This document shows positions 11,001-22,999 of a stretch of DNA of 64,000 nucleotides, piece by piece. The first letter of the stretch is position 1; every line of letters starts with the position of its first letter. Source of the stretch: Manduca sexta. Taxonomy: Eukaryota; Arthropoda; Insecta; Lepidoptera; Sphingidae. Made by a program: the position numbers and the translations under genes. Below the pieces are notes generated by a model. It was not told the DNA's origin, did no database searches, and saw nothing but the letters and a program-made list of their open reading frames with translations. The stretch covers positions 2,542,001 through 2,606,000 of the forward strand of contig NC_051142.1 of NCBI RefSeq assembly GCF_014839805.1. Reading direction: 5' to 3'.

Positions 11001-14000
11001 GCTCTTACTAGTTAATTTAGACACATAGAGTATATGAATCCAACGAGTAGATGATTAAGTAACGTTAATTCATTTCTATTTCTTAAATGTATGAAATATT
11101 AGTAGGCATTCCAACTTAATTATTTGACCTTTATACACATTATGTTAACTTACGCACTGACTGGGAAGGATTAAATCCCCATATTTGATTTCTTACAAAC
11201 GATGAATGAATTTTAGCATACGACATCTATACAAACAGATTTTTTATCACTCGTTTTGATTAATATTTTACCATGGAACAAGTTCGATCATTTAGTTCAT
11301 TACAACGCACTGGGGACTTGGGTTTTATAAAATATTAAGATAATAGCAAAATAAACAGAAAATCCAAAACGTAAGTATGTACCTAAATGTCAAAATAATT
11401 GATTGACTAACAATAAAAAGTTACACTGAATAAAAAGTTCCGTTAAAATATCTTTACAGTACACAAATTAGAGGTAGAAGTAGGTACACCGTACACAATA
11501 AATAAAAGAACAACTCCTTTGGTACCTTTCTTGATAAATTTATCAGGATTATCGTTTTCCATGAAGTAAGGGCTAACGGAGTGTGATGCAGGCGACAACT
11601 TCGGCTCGTCCATTGGGAGATCCCTCAGTATGCCCGCACATTCCGGTCTTACCACAAGCAGGGGCAACTTGAATTCCGCAGTTGCAGACTGGACGTAATA
11701 AAATCATTATTAGCATCAAGATTCAACTTTCAATCACATCTCTCCAAAATTACGGTACTCCAATCACAGCCGCAATTATTCGTTCATAAAATTTCTTTCG
11801 TCGCCAACCTTCTTTCTTCATCCATCTCCATTCATTAATCCTTTCGTTTCCATTTTTGCGCTTGACTTACTAATTGATCAACACTATCAGTTTCCCAAAA
11901 AAATCACTCAATTCTTTTTACCAAAGCCATTACTATGCAAATCATATGATTTGTACTTCCTCTTCTTTTTACTTCTCTTCGTTAGAGGTTATGAGCCTTG
12001 CTACGCAGCAGCATAATCAATATTGCTGTTAATCCTTGTTTATATTTACAAGTAGCTGGTATGAGAGCGAGTGACTTCGACCTTCGACGGTTACTTACAA
12101 ATCGATCCACCAGATCCCAGGGTTGTCCCTTCCCTGCCTGGAGATCCACCACCCTCTCCAGCTGATGTCTGGCTGCCCGCTGGTTAAGCTGCAATCTCTG
12201 GAACTCTGACAAGGCCTCTGTCGCGGCGACCGTGTACCGCTGACCGTATTGCGCGTTTAGACGTGGTAGAAAACCTGCGTTTTGGTCGATTATGACTATT
12301 GGAGATGGCAGTATTTTGATGATATTATGACGAGACTAGTATTATTAGTAAGTATAAAATAATAAAAGTTGATTTATTGTAATTTAAAAATAGTGTTGCA
12401 CGAGATATCTAACATTAATGCTGAAGAAACAATTTGTAGTGAGATGTTGGTATCTATCATGGTAAAAGAATAAAAATAAGAGTTATAATAAACTAGTAGG
12501 TATACATTAGCCAAAACGCAATCAAAATACGCATTGTTATAACATCACCGCGCAAAACAAACGCGGTGCCAATGAACCTACATCTTACAAAGTATACGCA
12601 TTATGCAATAAGGAAATAGAATCAGTGGGGTCCAATTAACAAGGCACACAAATAAATTGTAAAATATCCGGTGTCCCGTTGGTTTGCGCAAGCGCCCAAG
12701 TGCGAGCCATCTGATATCTGGACATAACTAGAGCAGATAAAGGACAAGTACCGTTTTATTGTAAGATACGCGGGTAACCACACTATTTGAGAGTCGCGGA
12801 CATCTGTTCAACTCATTCTGTCTCACGGCAAACTGACAAGTTTGAATGAGCTTGATCGAAGCCAACTAAAACGTGCCTAGATCCGTTATTTATCCTGTTT
12901 CAAATGTGGAACGAAAGGTTACGTACACCGCGGAGATGATTAAAAACATTTTTTCACACAACCTGATAGTGCTTAACTGTAATTAATTCATAAGGCCGTC
13001 TAAAGTAACATAGGAAGAATGATGACACATAAATTACTAGACAGATAAGAATTATAAAACACGGCATGTTATTAGCGACTATATCAATAATCTGCCAATC
13101 AGGTGTATCATATTTTTCAATTATTTTTTTATGGATATCAATTTTCTGTTAAACAACCAACTGTCGCTTGATATATTGCCGCAAAAGGTTAATTTTAACA
13201 ACTGTCGAACGTAATATTTATTTAATATTGTATGTTAATCTTATGCAAAATGATTTTGAATAAAATATGTTGTCACAAAAATAATCTCCCATAATAATGT
13301 TTGCACAATCATATTAAATATTGAATCATCGCCCATCTATTTCAAAAGTAAACACCATTCCCCCACAAATAACGATCGCAATTTCCCATTTATTTTAGGT
13401 GAAACATTCTAAAGAGAGACAACAGTACTTAAACAGCATTATCACGGTGTCCATATAAGGCGCCACTAGTGACTCAAAGTAATGTCCATGCGACATTAAC
13501 TCCCGCGACTCACACACGACAGGAAACGAGCATTGGTCCATTACACCCACGAAGGGACCGTTATAATGATCGACAAATCAAGATTATTGCGAAACAAAGC
13601 CCTGCACAACACCTTTATGTTAATACTTGATGCCAACTATCGAATGATTAATGTTTTTGTTCGATTGTACCGGGTTTTGCAAATGCAAATTAATTTAATA
13701 AGTTAGTTACTAAGTTAGTGATGCCAGTTCGATTCGATTCCAGGCTCAGCATCTAGTGATGTGGCCTATATTAAAAAGTTCTACATCAAGCATCACGAGT
13801 AATAGATTTCGAAACCTGCCAAATGTCAGTCAGTAACCCAAGCGGCTTAAAAATTCCACGACCACGACAATCCATTCTAAAAAAATACACCCGCCCGAAT
13901 AACCTGAACCGTAGAAATGCGGAAAGACTATGATTGTAAATCAACTCCACATGGGTATATAAACCGGCACGGAATAAATACGAGCATGAAAATCAGTTGG

Positions 14001-17000
14001 TTATATCTTTATTCCGTATTCAGGTGATTCTTTAGTGCAATCCTCTTATGTTAACATAGCAACACTAGTGCTTGGATTGATGCGACACAGTTTAATAGCT
14101 AAAATGTAAGTAAAATATAATAAAAAAATATTTTTATGCTGGTGACAGCGGGGTTGAGAGTGCAACGGTCTGCCGAGCCAAAGGCCGCAGGTTCACAACC
14201 CACGGCGCACACCTTTAACTCTACGAAGTTACGCATGTATTATCAATAATCGCTCGCTTTAACGGTGAAGGAAAACATCGTAACGAAAGCTACATACATG
14301 AGAATTGTCCATAAGAATTTCGAAGGTATATAGAGTCTACCAACAAGCAGTAGGCCAGCGTGCTGGACTAAGGCCTAAACACTTTCAGTATAACAGAAGA
14401 CCCGTGCTCAACAATGGTATATACTACTGGGCTCGTATTATTATAGTAGGTATATCATATATGGTACCCATGGAACCGCTGATTTGTTCAATTGAAGACA
14501 TATTGTGTGGTTGCAGGAGATATGATATAATATTGTTATTACTTGTTTATGTTTCACTAAATGCCATAAACAAAGGAGTTATGACACAAAATGACATAAT
14601 AGAAAAATTACGTGTATCCACTCAGGTTTTCAGTTGTCTTTTAAAGCATCTTTCGGACCGACTATACGCACCTACCAACAGTATACCTGAATTTGAATCC
14701 GATATTAGATGTAACTCTATTATGGAAATGGAATGGGGTGTGATGCATAGTGGGTAGACTCGTTGCCTACTCACCTTTTCCTACTCGCTGGAAAAAATGA
14801 GCGTGATATTACCAATTATCGTATATTGAATACTTTTGTTTCTTTTCCCTTGGTCATAAGTGTACTCTGATACAACACTACATCACGTCATACCACCCTA
14901 AAATTGGCTTCTAATGCCTTAAGAGTCCCTTTAAACCAGAGTGCTATCAGTGAAACCTGCTATGAATGTATAATATATCTAGTTTCACATAACTATGTAA
15001 TCTTTTCCCCTTCATAACAATAATATGATTTTACTCTATAAGTCTTCGTCAATTTCTTGTATTGTAAAAGTGTCTTTGTTCGTTACATAATAAGTATCTT
15101 CAGTCAATTATGTATGCATTTGTCACTAGACGACTCTGGAATACTTATTGTTCTAGTAGGTATTGGTAATCGGTTGAGCTTCGTCACTCCCAATAAACTT
15201 AGTTCCCAAATGTTTAATTGGGAAAAAATTATAAAATAATTGGTCTATACTAGACTTATCTCCCAAATCCTTAGTTTCTGAAGGACTGAATATACTATAA
15301 AATAATAGCAATAACAACTCACTCGACGGGTTTAAATTAAAACATCGAGAGACTTGAATACGATACCCCGTTTCTCAATTCGAAGATTTCAACGCGCGTT
15401 AATCAAGATACTATCATCTCTGGCAAGTATTATGATTCCAGAAACTTAATTCAATACGTTTTGTGCAGTTGCCTCAATTATATATATGTACCTAAACTTA
15501 AATTTATTGAAAAATTAAAACCGTAATAAAATAACTACTTATATCACTTTAAAACGACTGAATAACTCAACCATACGCAATAGATATCAAAACCAAATAA
15601 TTGAGTAGTCTGTCTTTTATTTCATTCTATAAAAATGTAAACATGCAATCTATCCGCATGCCACACGCCGACACATAAAATAAACACATCCAACCGCCGT
15701 CATAGGAGCAAAACCGCAAAAATACATTAACCTAATTGCAATCTAAAAAAAACCTAAAACTCTAGAACATAAGACCGTGAACACGGACCGGTTCTCGTGA
15801 ATCACGAGCTCCACGACTGGTGACTCATGCAGATCCAGTTCATTTCAACATATTTGAGATTCTTACTTATTTCGCTTTCTTTGAGATGTACATTTCGGCT
15901 AACGTCAATTTATTTTTGGCGAGTTATGCAAACCCGTCGTGCGAGGTGCAAGGATGTTTTTCGCATCTGATAACAAGGATATGTTTGTCAAAATGTTGAG
16001 ATTTTAATGAAAAGTTGCGGCCGTGACGGAAAGGACAAAACCGTGGATGAGGAAGACAAACAATGAAAAAACAGAATGTTGAAGATTATACTAAGAATCT
16101 GAAAAAAACAAACGATAAAAAAAATACCAAATGAAAAATCCACATTTCGTTTTTAATCTGCTTCATGTGGGCATTGTTTCATTTACTTCATAATGAAAAT
16201 GCCATTAATATAATTAAATGCGTGCATTTTATTCCAATTCCGTGAACCTCCTAATGTACACAACATTTTTTGCAACTAACACTATTAGATATTAGAAGGA
16301 TAGTTAATTTTTTTCAAAAACATCTAACATTGTTTTTTTCTAATTATTCCTATATCTCCATATTCCCGCCTGCAAATCACCTGCCGAAAACATAAGTATG
16401 AAAAGAATACTCAAGGCCGTCTGTTCGGGGAAAGGCCTTGAAAGGTATAAAGATTTTCGGTAGTTAAGTACATGTTTTCAACTAAATTGGTTATGTGATA
16501 CAATATGCAGATCGTAGGTATTTAGATATATTTCATAATGATAGATTTATTGCAGTATCTAATAATCCTACGGAAAGAACCGCGACGGTAATGCAATGAC
16601 TCAAATATTATTAATCGACAAATATGTTCAAACAAGGTTGCTCTGTGGTCGATTTGTCACTCCTTTAGTATATTAATGAAAGTTTTCAGATAACTGCACA
16701 CTAAGACGTACAATAAACGGTAAGAACCGCTAATTTATGTTTATGGAATAACTATTATAGTCAACTATGGGTTTACGATTTTGCTAACAAAATTGCAATT
16801 AAGATCAGGGAGCCCTATTACCTCTGTTGGGGCAAATCCTTTGCAATTACGGACGTTCCATTCGAAAGACGGCTTCGAATGGAACGTCCATAATTGCAAA
16901 AAGACGGATAAGAGAGTCAAAAATCCCCAATTTACCTATATGACCATCAAAGCGTCCTTCGATCAAAACACCTACAGATTTAAAACTACTCTCAATCTGT

Positions 17001-19617
17001 ACAATGCCGCTCATTGCAAAAAGACGGATATACCTACTCCCGTAGACGGAATAGGGCCCCCTAACCTTATCTTGAAGTCATGACGCACTACACGTTATTT
17101 CCATCATTTCTATATTACATACTTGATCACATAGTTAGAAGTACACAATAGATTTAACAAGACAACTAGCAATTTAGAGTAAAGTTGCACTGCGGCATTG
17201 CGTCACGTACCTTTTAGTTTCGTTTGTGCATTTGTCCCGAACGTTTAAGTATCTTTTGCAACTATGACTGAGTTTGGGTAATCGTTACATTTAACCTATT
17301 CTTTTCGTTAGATAGATATGTTGTCAGATGTTCCCACGCGAAGAAATAATTTATTTCATTTCTTACATCGATGGATGTGTACAGTTTGGTGTACACGCGA
17401 TAGTGTACAATTCTGATCTAATTTAGTCGGTAGAAAAACTAATATAAATAAGACCGAGCAAGTGCGAGTTGGACACCGATACTTTAGTACAAACTAGTTT
17501 TTTTTGTTATTAAAGTGCATGTTTATGGATTTTAGATTTTTCCTTTACCTACATTTTCTCTAAGAAATTGCATCTTGACAAATTTTATGATACGTCAACG
17601 GGAAGTATCCGATAGGCTTTGATTGATAGTCAAGTCATTTGCCTTGCCTTAATAATAAAACATATCATATAATCCCCATTTTTGAACTCGGTTAACAAAG
17701 AATCCAACTCTACTCACCTTCATACCCAGGTATCATGGGATGTTTGTAGACTGGATCCCCATTTCGGAACCTCGCGTTGACCACGTCGATGTCAGTTTGA
17801 GGCGGGCGGAATATCTGCATCAATCAATGTTTTTATGTAACTTTTTTAATACATACACACAGGCGTAATACAGGAACTCCTTTTTTGAAGTCGTTTAAAA
17901 AATTGGCTACCTAGTCATAAACCTCCAGTTAGGGTAATAGCATAATATAGTAATAAGTTTTAACAGGATACAATTGATTTCGGATGTAACCAATTTAGCC
18001 ACACCTAGATTAGGAACTAATAATATTATAATCATTGCTAGCAAGTCATTCTATAGGTTCATGAGGCTAGTTCGATGTGGGTCAATGAACGGAATATTTA
18101 AGACCAAAACAGAAATTACTTAGAAAATTTCAAATACCAGACATAAATAATTCGTATAGTAGTGAACCCTTATAATTAAACTTACGTCTCTGCTTCATTC
18201 AAAATTGCAATGTTTGAAACCAAAAACCTCAACCATCACCACATTATTAGGAATATGCTTCGTGTAATTTAAATACTTTAAAGTCCTCTTTACCTGAAAA
18301 TCGTCAGCCGTCCTATCAGACAGCACAAGCCTCTCTGAATGCTGTACACTTGGGTCCAGGAGTATCTTGTGGGTGGTAGAGCCATATGTGTCCCCTATTC
18401 GATACTTGTATTCTGGACAATGGCCTGTGTATCTGTAAATATGAACAGAAATATTGGTACTTTACAGTAAAATCAAATTACCACCTCGACTTTCAAAAAC
18501 AGGTTTTAACTGTTGTACTTGTAATAAAAAATATTTAAAACCGATTAAAACCTGTTCTTGAAGATTTTATTCTGCAATATAGTAAAAGTACTTAGTATTA
18601 GTAAGCTACAAAACAAAACCTCGATTAAATTAAATCTGGATATAGTTACTACAAGCATAAACATTTATTAAAGCTCAGCAGTTCAGAATTTTTCCATAAT
18701 TTAAAACAAAAATTGAATTATAGAATATTTAAATGACGTGAGATAATAAAATATTTTAATAAAAAGGAAGTGCAATGAAAAGGCATCGGTAAACTTAAAG
18801 CCGTGGGTTCCGTTCTCGCCTCTATGTAAATCTTTGTGTGAACAAACCAGTGAGGTAGTTGTATGCACCATAGTAAATTATATATTTAATAATAGGGTAT
18901 AACTATTTGAAAAAGTAAGAATTATGTTGACTTATAAGGTGTATCGCAGTAGCGAATACGTTACAAATGTAAATATAGAGACAGTCAAATCTATGTATCG
19001 CGCACGTGTTCAAGCAACTATTCTGTAGCTAATCTCAAGGGCTGTATAATACAACATTCCTTTGCGTTCTCTTAACTAAAAACATTCCTTTAGTTCAGTC
19101 AACTATGTATTAACGAATTAATTTATCACGTCTCGCGGTGAAACCGACGCGCTGCCCTAAAAACTTTATCGTGTCTTTCACAATAATCCTTTTTGCACAA
19201 ATGGAAAAGATTCATCAATGTAGAACTGTTGCTAAACGCCTTCCACACGTGAGTTACCGACCGTTAACTTTAAAAAGTAAAACGGTATTACATCATTCGG
19301 CACCAATTTAGCAATATAGTTGACGGAAAATGAAAACACTTTTCGTATTAATAGACATGATTGATGCAGCGAACTGTAGAAAGTAATTAATGAAGATTAC
19401 AAAAACGCCATCGATTCAGGTCATTTTGATTTTCTCTTTCTACACTCCTTATACGGCGTACGTGCATTTTTCTTTCTCTGACTGAAAGTTATACATCCAC
19501 TTTCCTCGACTATAACAGCTTATTGATGTTAAAACCACAACATCGTCGATAAAAGAATATTATAACAAACCCAGGTATATAGTGTGGTTGTGCTATACTG
19601 ACTAAATCCAATGCCAT
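5063..19617 (-). CDS. CIMIP2B: Ciliary microtubule inner protein 2 (FAM166/CIMIP2-type), complete, eight exons
   Basis: Exons in transcript order: 19571-19617, 18294-18432, 17718-17814, 12099-12274, 11526-11688, 10789-10927, 5641-5739, 5063-5132. The lengths sum to 930 bases, 309 codons plus TGA, and every junction phase closes. The N-terminus reads [16 protein letters not shown], then [17 protein letters not shown]. Four copies of the family repeat (Y-x-G-x-x-P ... F/Y-G) occur: [49 protein letters not shown] and [17 protein letters not shown]. Vertebrate members sit inside doublet microtubules of cilia and sperm flagella, so expression in testis and ciliated sensory neurons is inferred. The first donor is GTTTGT, weaker than the others. 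Intron 6 (5740-10788) contains the whole Elp3 gene. The repeat count and C-terminus favour CIMIP2B over CIMIP2A, though the N-terminus resembles both. Confidence 0.92.
6226..6231 (-). terminator. Poly(A) signal of Elp3
   Basis: AATAAA on the minus strand lies 335 bases past the Elp3 stop codon and about 490 bases before CIMIP2 exon 7. Elp3 therefore has its own termination signal inside the host intron. Confidence 0.55.
6305..6420 (+). mobile_element. tRNA-derived SINE-like fragment in the Elp3 3' UTR
   Basis: A B-box-like motif (GGTCGCAGGTTTGATCCCC, 6345-6363) sits in a tRNA-like context and is followed by an AT-rich tail. No convincing A box or acceptor-stem pairing is present, so it is not read as a functional tRNA gene. 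It lies in antisense orientation in the presumed Elp3 3' UTR. Confidence 0.45.
6566..10407 (-). CDS. Elp3: Elongator complex protein 3 (Elp3), complete, seven exons
   Basis: Exons in transcript order: 9845-10407, 9363-9527, 8775-8889, 8320-8570, 7555-7720, 7095-7307, 6566-6757 (stop TAG). They sum to 1665 bases, 554 residues, close to the usual ~550. Elp3 is the catalytic subunit of Elongator: a radical-SAM plus GNAT enzyme that starts cm5-type modification of wobble uridine-34 in tRNAs. Radical-SAM cysteines are C100, C110 and C113 ([14 protein letters not shown]); the GNAT part shows QHQGFGMLL and [13 protein letters not shown] near the C-terminus. The ATG at 10407 is chosen because it has AAA before it and the upstream in-frame extension starts only with TTG. 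The loop before [11 protein letters not shown] is longer than in human ELP3 ([12 protein letters not shown] versus a short Gly-rich turn). The gene lies wholly within intron 6 of CIMIP2 on the same strand. Confidence 0.97.
9563..9606. repeat. Perfect 20-base hairpin in Elp3 intron 1
   Basis: TAAGTTGTAACATTATAAAC (9563-9582) is followed by a 4-base ACAC loop and its exact complement (9587-9606). The function is unknown. It may be a small foldback insertion or may bring the intron ends closer together. Confidence 0.75.
10408..10788 (-). promoter_or_regulatory. Presumed Elp3 promoter and 5' UTR, inside CIMIP2 intron 6
   Basis: Only about 380 bases separate the Elp3 start codon from the CIMIP2 exon 6 donor (10787-10788), so the Elp3 promoter should be here or overlap the host exon. 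The proximal part (10460-10535) is richer in GC and CpG (GCGCGATTTACGCGTG) than the rest. No clear TATA box was seen, as is usual for a housekeeping gene. Assignment is by position. Confidence 0.45.
14138..14446 (+). mobile_element. SINE, Metulj-like, diverged copy
   Basis: Matches the copy at 31505-31837 along most of its length: tRNA-like head with GCAGGTTCACAACCC, the GGTGAAGGAAAACATCGT block, TCTACCAA, GGCCAGCGTG-TGGACTAAGG, CCCGTGCTC and a tail near TATTATTAT. Many substitutions indicate an old insertion. Confidence 0.8.
14461..14757 (+). CDS. Unassigned 98-codon ORF downstream of a SINE
   Basis: An ATG-initiated ORF starts [18 protein letters not shown] and ends MEWGVMHSG before TAG. 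It has one hydrophobic stretch ([11 protein letters not shown]). Codon use is AT-rich and not clearly coding. It lies antisense within CIMIP2 intron 3, directly after a SINE, and its 3' part may belong to another repeat. I do not recognise a family. It is more likely a chance ORF or decayed repeat than a gene. Confidence 0.15.
   Translation: MVPMEPLICSIEDILCGCRRYDIILLLLVYVSLNAINKGVMTQNDIIEKLRVSTQVFSCLLKHLSDRLYAPTNSIPEFESDIRCNSIMEMEWGVMHSG
16799..17075. mobile_element. Foldback MITE with nested hairpin
   Basis: The ends are imperfect inverted repeats: TTAAGATCAGG (from 16799) and the complement of TCAAGATAAGG (ending 17075), followed inward by CCCTATTACC versus CCCTATTCCG and by a TTTGCAAT block. 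Inside, 16840-16866 and 16874-16900 pair in 26 of 27 positions around a 7-base loop. ATTGCAAAAAGACGGATA occurs twice in direct orientation (starting 16893 and 17015). The open frame across the element looks like a by-product of these repeats. No transposase or confirmed target-site duplication was seen. Confidence 0.65.
18492..18562. repeat. Inverted repeat in CIMIP2 intron 1
   Basis: TTCAAAAACAGGTTTTAA (18492-18509) pairs with 18545-18562 in 17 of 18 positions across a 35-base spacer. The nature is unknown; it may be a degenerate foldback element. Confidence 0.5.
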
Positions 19618-20079
19618 TGCTAAATATTTTTGTCCCTTCCAATATAAAATCAACACATAATTTATGTAAATAAAAACCAAAAATTTTAAGTTTTTGATTA
19701 GCTAATCACTGGGTGGGATTGATTGGACATGTTATGACATTTAATTTTTTTTAAATTAGATAATTTTAAATGGCCAGTTAGTTACGCTTCGTTTATAATT
19801 ATATTATAAAATTAATAAGGAGATTGCGTCAATAAAAACAACTTGTTTGCTTAGGATTATGTACAAATAAATGCGTTGTTTATGTTATATTTGTTTACAG
19901 CTCGTGCTCCAATTATATGGTATATAAATTGCTTATTAATGTTTAGGAACAATAACTAACGCTGACTAAACGTTTATGCCATTATAGTTCCAAATTGCTC
20001 CAAAGTCCAAACTACAAACAAGTTTTGACCTGTTGAACGAACGATTTCGAAACCATTCGCTGGACGTCGTTCGTTTCGT

Positions 20080-20517
20080 TCATTTGCCGACCCGCCATAT
20101 TGAATTCAACTGCTGAGGCGGTTGGACGTGTGTTGTGTGGGGTTCCGCGTAGTGACAGCCAAACAACGATTAAATAACTTTCAGAAACTTTGTGTTTGTT
20201 CGTGTGTTAATTTTTCTAAGTTATCGAATTAAACAATACAGTGGCTCTATTCATATATCAATTCATAATACATTTAAGTTATTTGAAAACCGATCGAGTG
20301 AGTTGAAATGCATGCATTCCAGCGAGACTGTTGAACTTTATTTTTTTACTTACGGTGTACATTTTGATTTTTATCAGGTAAAATTCAATTTGTAGTCATG
20401 TGAATTTATGGATTTATGATTTTATTTATAAATAATTGATGTGTGTGATTTACAAAACAGTAGACTGTGTTATCTGAGTTCGCATTATCATTGACGAGGA
20501 TTGCCGAAACTTTCAAG
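20080..20517 (+). promoter_or_regulatory. Candidate promoter and 5' non-coding exon
   Basis: A locally CpG-richer segment (20080-20160) is followed by sequence ending in a strong donor, TTTCAAG|GTAAGA, with the exon edge at 20517. An alternative donor, CAG|GTAAAA, lies near 20377. It could splice to the acceptor at 47146, but no transcript evidence exists in the sequence. It is 460 bases upstream of the leftward CIMIP2 start codon, so it might also be that gene's promoter region or a bidirectional one. Confidence 0.3.
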
Positions 20518-21130
20518 GTAAGAAAAACATGATTACGTTATTTACAGATAAAATTCTTAATCGTCTTAAAATTATTATAATTTAGTCTACATATGTAAAC
20601 ATATTCACGAAGCCGCCAAATACGTACTCCGAATATCTGGAGTCATTGTAAAATAGTTAGTCCAAACTCTACCATATTAAAACCATTATCCAGTCTTCTA
20701 GCTGTGTTCGTAAATAAATTTAAAGAAATCAAATTGAGTTCTAAATTCAAACGTAAGAACATTTAAATTAGCGCAAAAACCATGAATCACTCACCTACTG
20801 AATATGGAGCCTTTGTTTCATGCCCGTATGTGTTTATCGGTTTTACATAAAACCAGCGACATTGAAATATTGAACCATAAATTACCTGCATTTATCGTTC
20901 TTTTCTTATCAACAAAATACCTAAGTGATTTGATTAGGACTGATTGCGTGAGTGCAGTACTCCAAACAGAAATAATTATGTACCTGCTTGACTTTGCTGA
21001 TGTAATATACCTAAAATAAATTTCAATTTGCAAAAGGGTTCCCGAACGTATTTCCGCCCTTTGATGTGGTAAATAGCCGGATTGTAGAGCAAGCTTATTG
21101 CCAAACGCACCAATTCGTATTGAAAAATCC

Positions 21131-21200
21131 ATTATAACAATTGATTAACCCGGGAATCGAACCCTGCGAACCCTCGAAACGCGTGCAGTGAGACGATTAG
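21131..21200 (-). mobile_element. tRNA-derived SINE-like fragment
   Basis: Read on the minus strand, GCAGGGTTCGATTCCCGGGTT is a good B box, but there is no matching A box or cloverleaf stem pairing. It is read as a SINE head remnant, not a tRNA gene. Confidence 0.4.
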
Positions 21201-21449
21201 ATGACGCGATAGATTATTTACCAATACCCGGTATCGATTGAAGCCTGTAGTTTGCGGTTTACCCTATTTCTTCGTATTACAAAGATCATAAAATAAATGC
21301 ATTTAAAAACGATTTACATACATATTTGTAATTCACAGAATTTGGTAACACCTTGACCTGAAGTGGTTGTCGCATCACAAACAGCATATAATATCTCTTG
21401 ATGCGAAGATTATTTAGGTTTTTATTTGAGTATCGGACCCTGCAGACAA

Positions 21450-21692
21450 TACAGGGGGAAAAATGCGAACGGTATACTGTATTCTACCGGCTTAGCGACT
21501 GGTTTTGTCCTGGAGGAAAGTTGGGATGTGTTGGGGAAGGAGAAGGAACCCTATTAGCATGCGAGGAGGGGAGATGTCCAGCCCGCGCGAGCCCTTATAG
21601 GCCTCAATGTGTATTGGCAACCCTGAGGTATACAGGATTGTTTGGGCTCAATGGACTTGTTTCCAGAGCCGTAATAAATAAATAAAAAAAAA
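21450..21692 (+). mobile_element. Probable 3' end of a non-LTR retroelement or retrocopy
   Basis: A GC-rich island in AT-rich DNA ends in an A-rich tail (GTAATAAATAAATAAAAAAAA), as expected of a reverse-transcribed 3' end. An open frame (21401-21685) crosses it, starting MRRLFRFLFEYRT and ending RAVINK, with no domain I recognise. No target-site duplication was established. Confidence 0.4.
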
Positions 21693-22999
21693 TAAGGATT
21701 GTTTAGCTACGACCTTTCTATCAACAACTAACCCGCAGTTACTTTATTAGCAGTTTATCCATGACATAGTTTGTGTTCATAGTTATATAAATTATATGCA
21801 ACGGGAAGTATCAGTAAAGATTCATGTAACTGTGTTGTTGGAAAACCTCTTGCCTTTTCGTTATTTGGAGGTATGAGGTCATTATTACACATTAATTAGG
21901 CGTTGGTTTGTGACCAGTCCAGTTTGTCAGTCAACAGGTAGAGTGCGAGGTATTGAAGTTAGTGACCATGTCAAAACCCAAGTATCGAAAGACCATGTAG
22001 ATTGAATACCGTACATTAGATAAAATATCGCACCTACCTAATATACTAACTATGCGACAGAAGTCTACATTGTTATTTCGTATTATTGTCTGGATGACCT
22101 AGGATTCTATTTAGGACTTCTTATATCAGATATACGATAGTTTTAGTGGCAGGTCTTAATTTTTAAAATGAAAATAGTCTTACGGGAATAAAATATATAT
22201 TTTTCCTATTTAGGAAATGTCATTTTGGAATTATCTAAGAATAATGTTCTAAAATTTTTGACTCTGGAAATTTGAATCAAGGAATCATCGCTAATTTAAA
22301 ACTCGGTGTCTCTCTTTGTGACATTTGAAGTGCTCAGTGTGATCTGATAACTCAAAACAATACTAATAGCACTTGTAACAATATAACATAACACTAAAGA
22401 TTTCTATATACACTGACACATTTCAATCCATTAAACAAGCGGATGTAGAGATAAAACTTACCATTAAAACATTCATACAAAGAACACATACAAACTTAGT
22501 CCCTTCACATTCAAAAATCACCCCAACCAAATGAAATGTAACACGTTACCAAACAATGAGACAGGACACCCATTCAGACCCGAGTAAAATGCTTCTAAAG
22601 AATCCAGTTTTGTATCTGAGAGAAACAAAAGTTCGATACGTCGAGGACTTCGTTCCAACTTAAGTGCATCCAGCGCAATATACACCTTAGACATTTGGAA
22701 TACAGTTAAAAATAGTTTTGTTTAGCATTAAAAAAACATTTCTACAAATCCAATTTCTAGAAACCCAGTTGGCTTTGTTTTAAGTCAATGGAACATGTTT
22801 GTCTCCCGGTTGTTCTAACTAACACTTGCGAGTGGACGTTTCGTTTAAAAATAAAACATTATCTTGAACATTAATTCCGTTAAAGATAAGCCGAGAAGCG
22901 AGGAGCTCGTTTAAATTATAATTTGTGCTTAAATCACCGAATTACATGTTCATGAACTGGTGATTTACCTCTATGTGACGTATGAACTAACAGCACACG

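Larger units (their letters stand above)
12275..17717. other. CIMIP2 intron 3, 5.4 kb
   Basis: This intron lies between the CIMIP2 exons at 17718-17814 and 12099-12274. It contains a SINE (14138-14446), an unassigned ORF (14461-14757) and a foldback MITE (16799-17075). The rest is AT-rich, with no further coding exon recognised on either strand. Confidence 0.7.

Noticed and set aside
16781..17083. 100-codon rightward frame with repeated CKKTD
   Set aside because: It has no ATG at its start (begins with TTG) and the peptide repeats are explained by inverted and direct DNA repeats of the MITE.
21131..21170. Possible tRNA gene on the minus strand (strong B box)
   Set aside because: Only the B box and T-arm-like part is present; no A box or pairing acceptor stem was found, so it is read as a SINE head.
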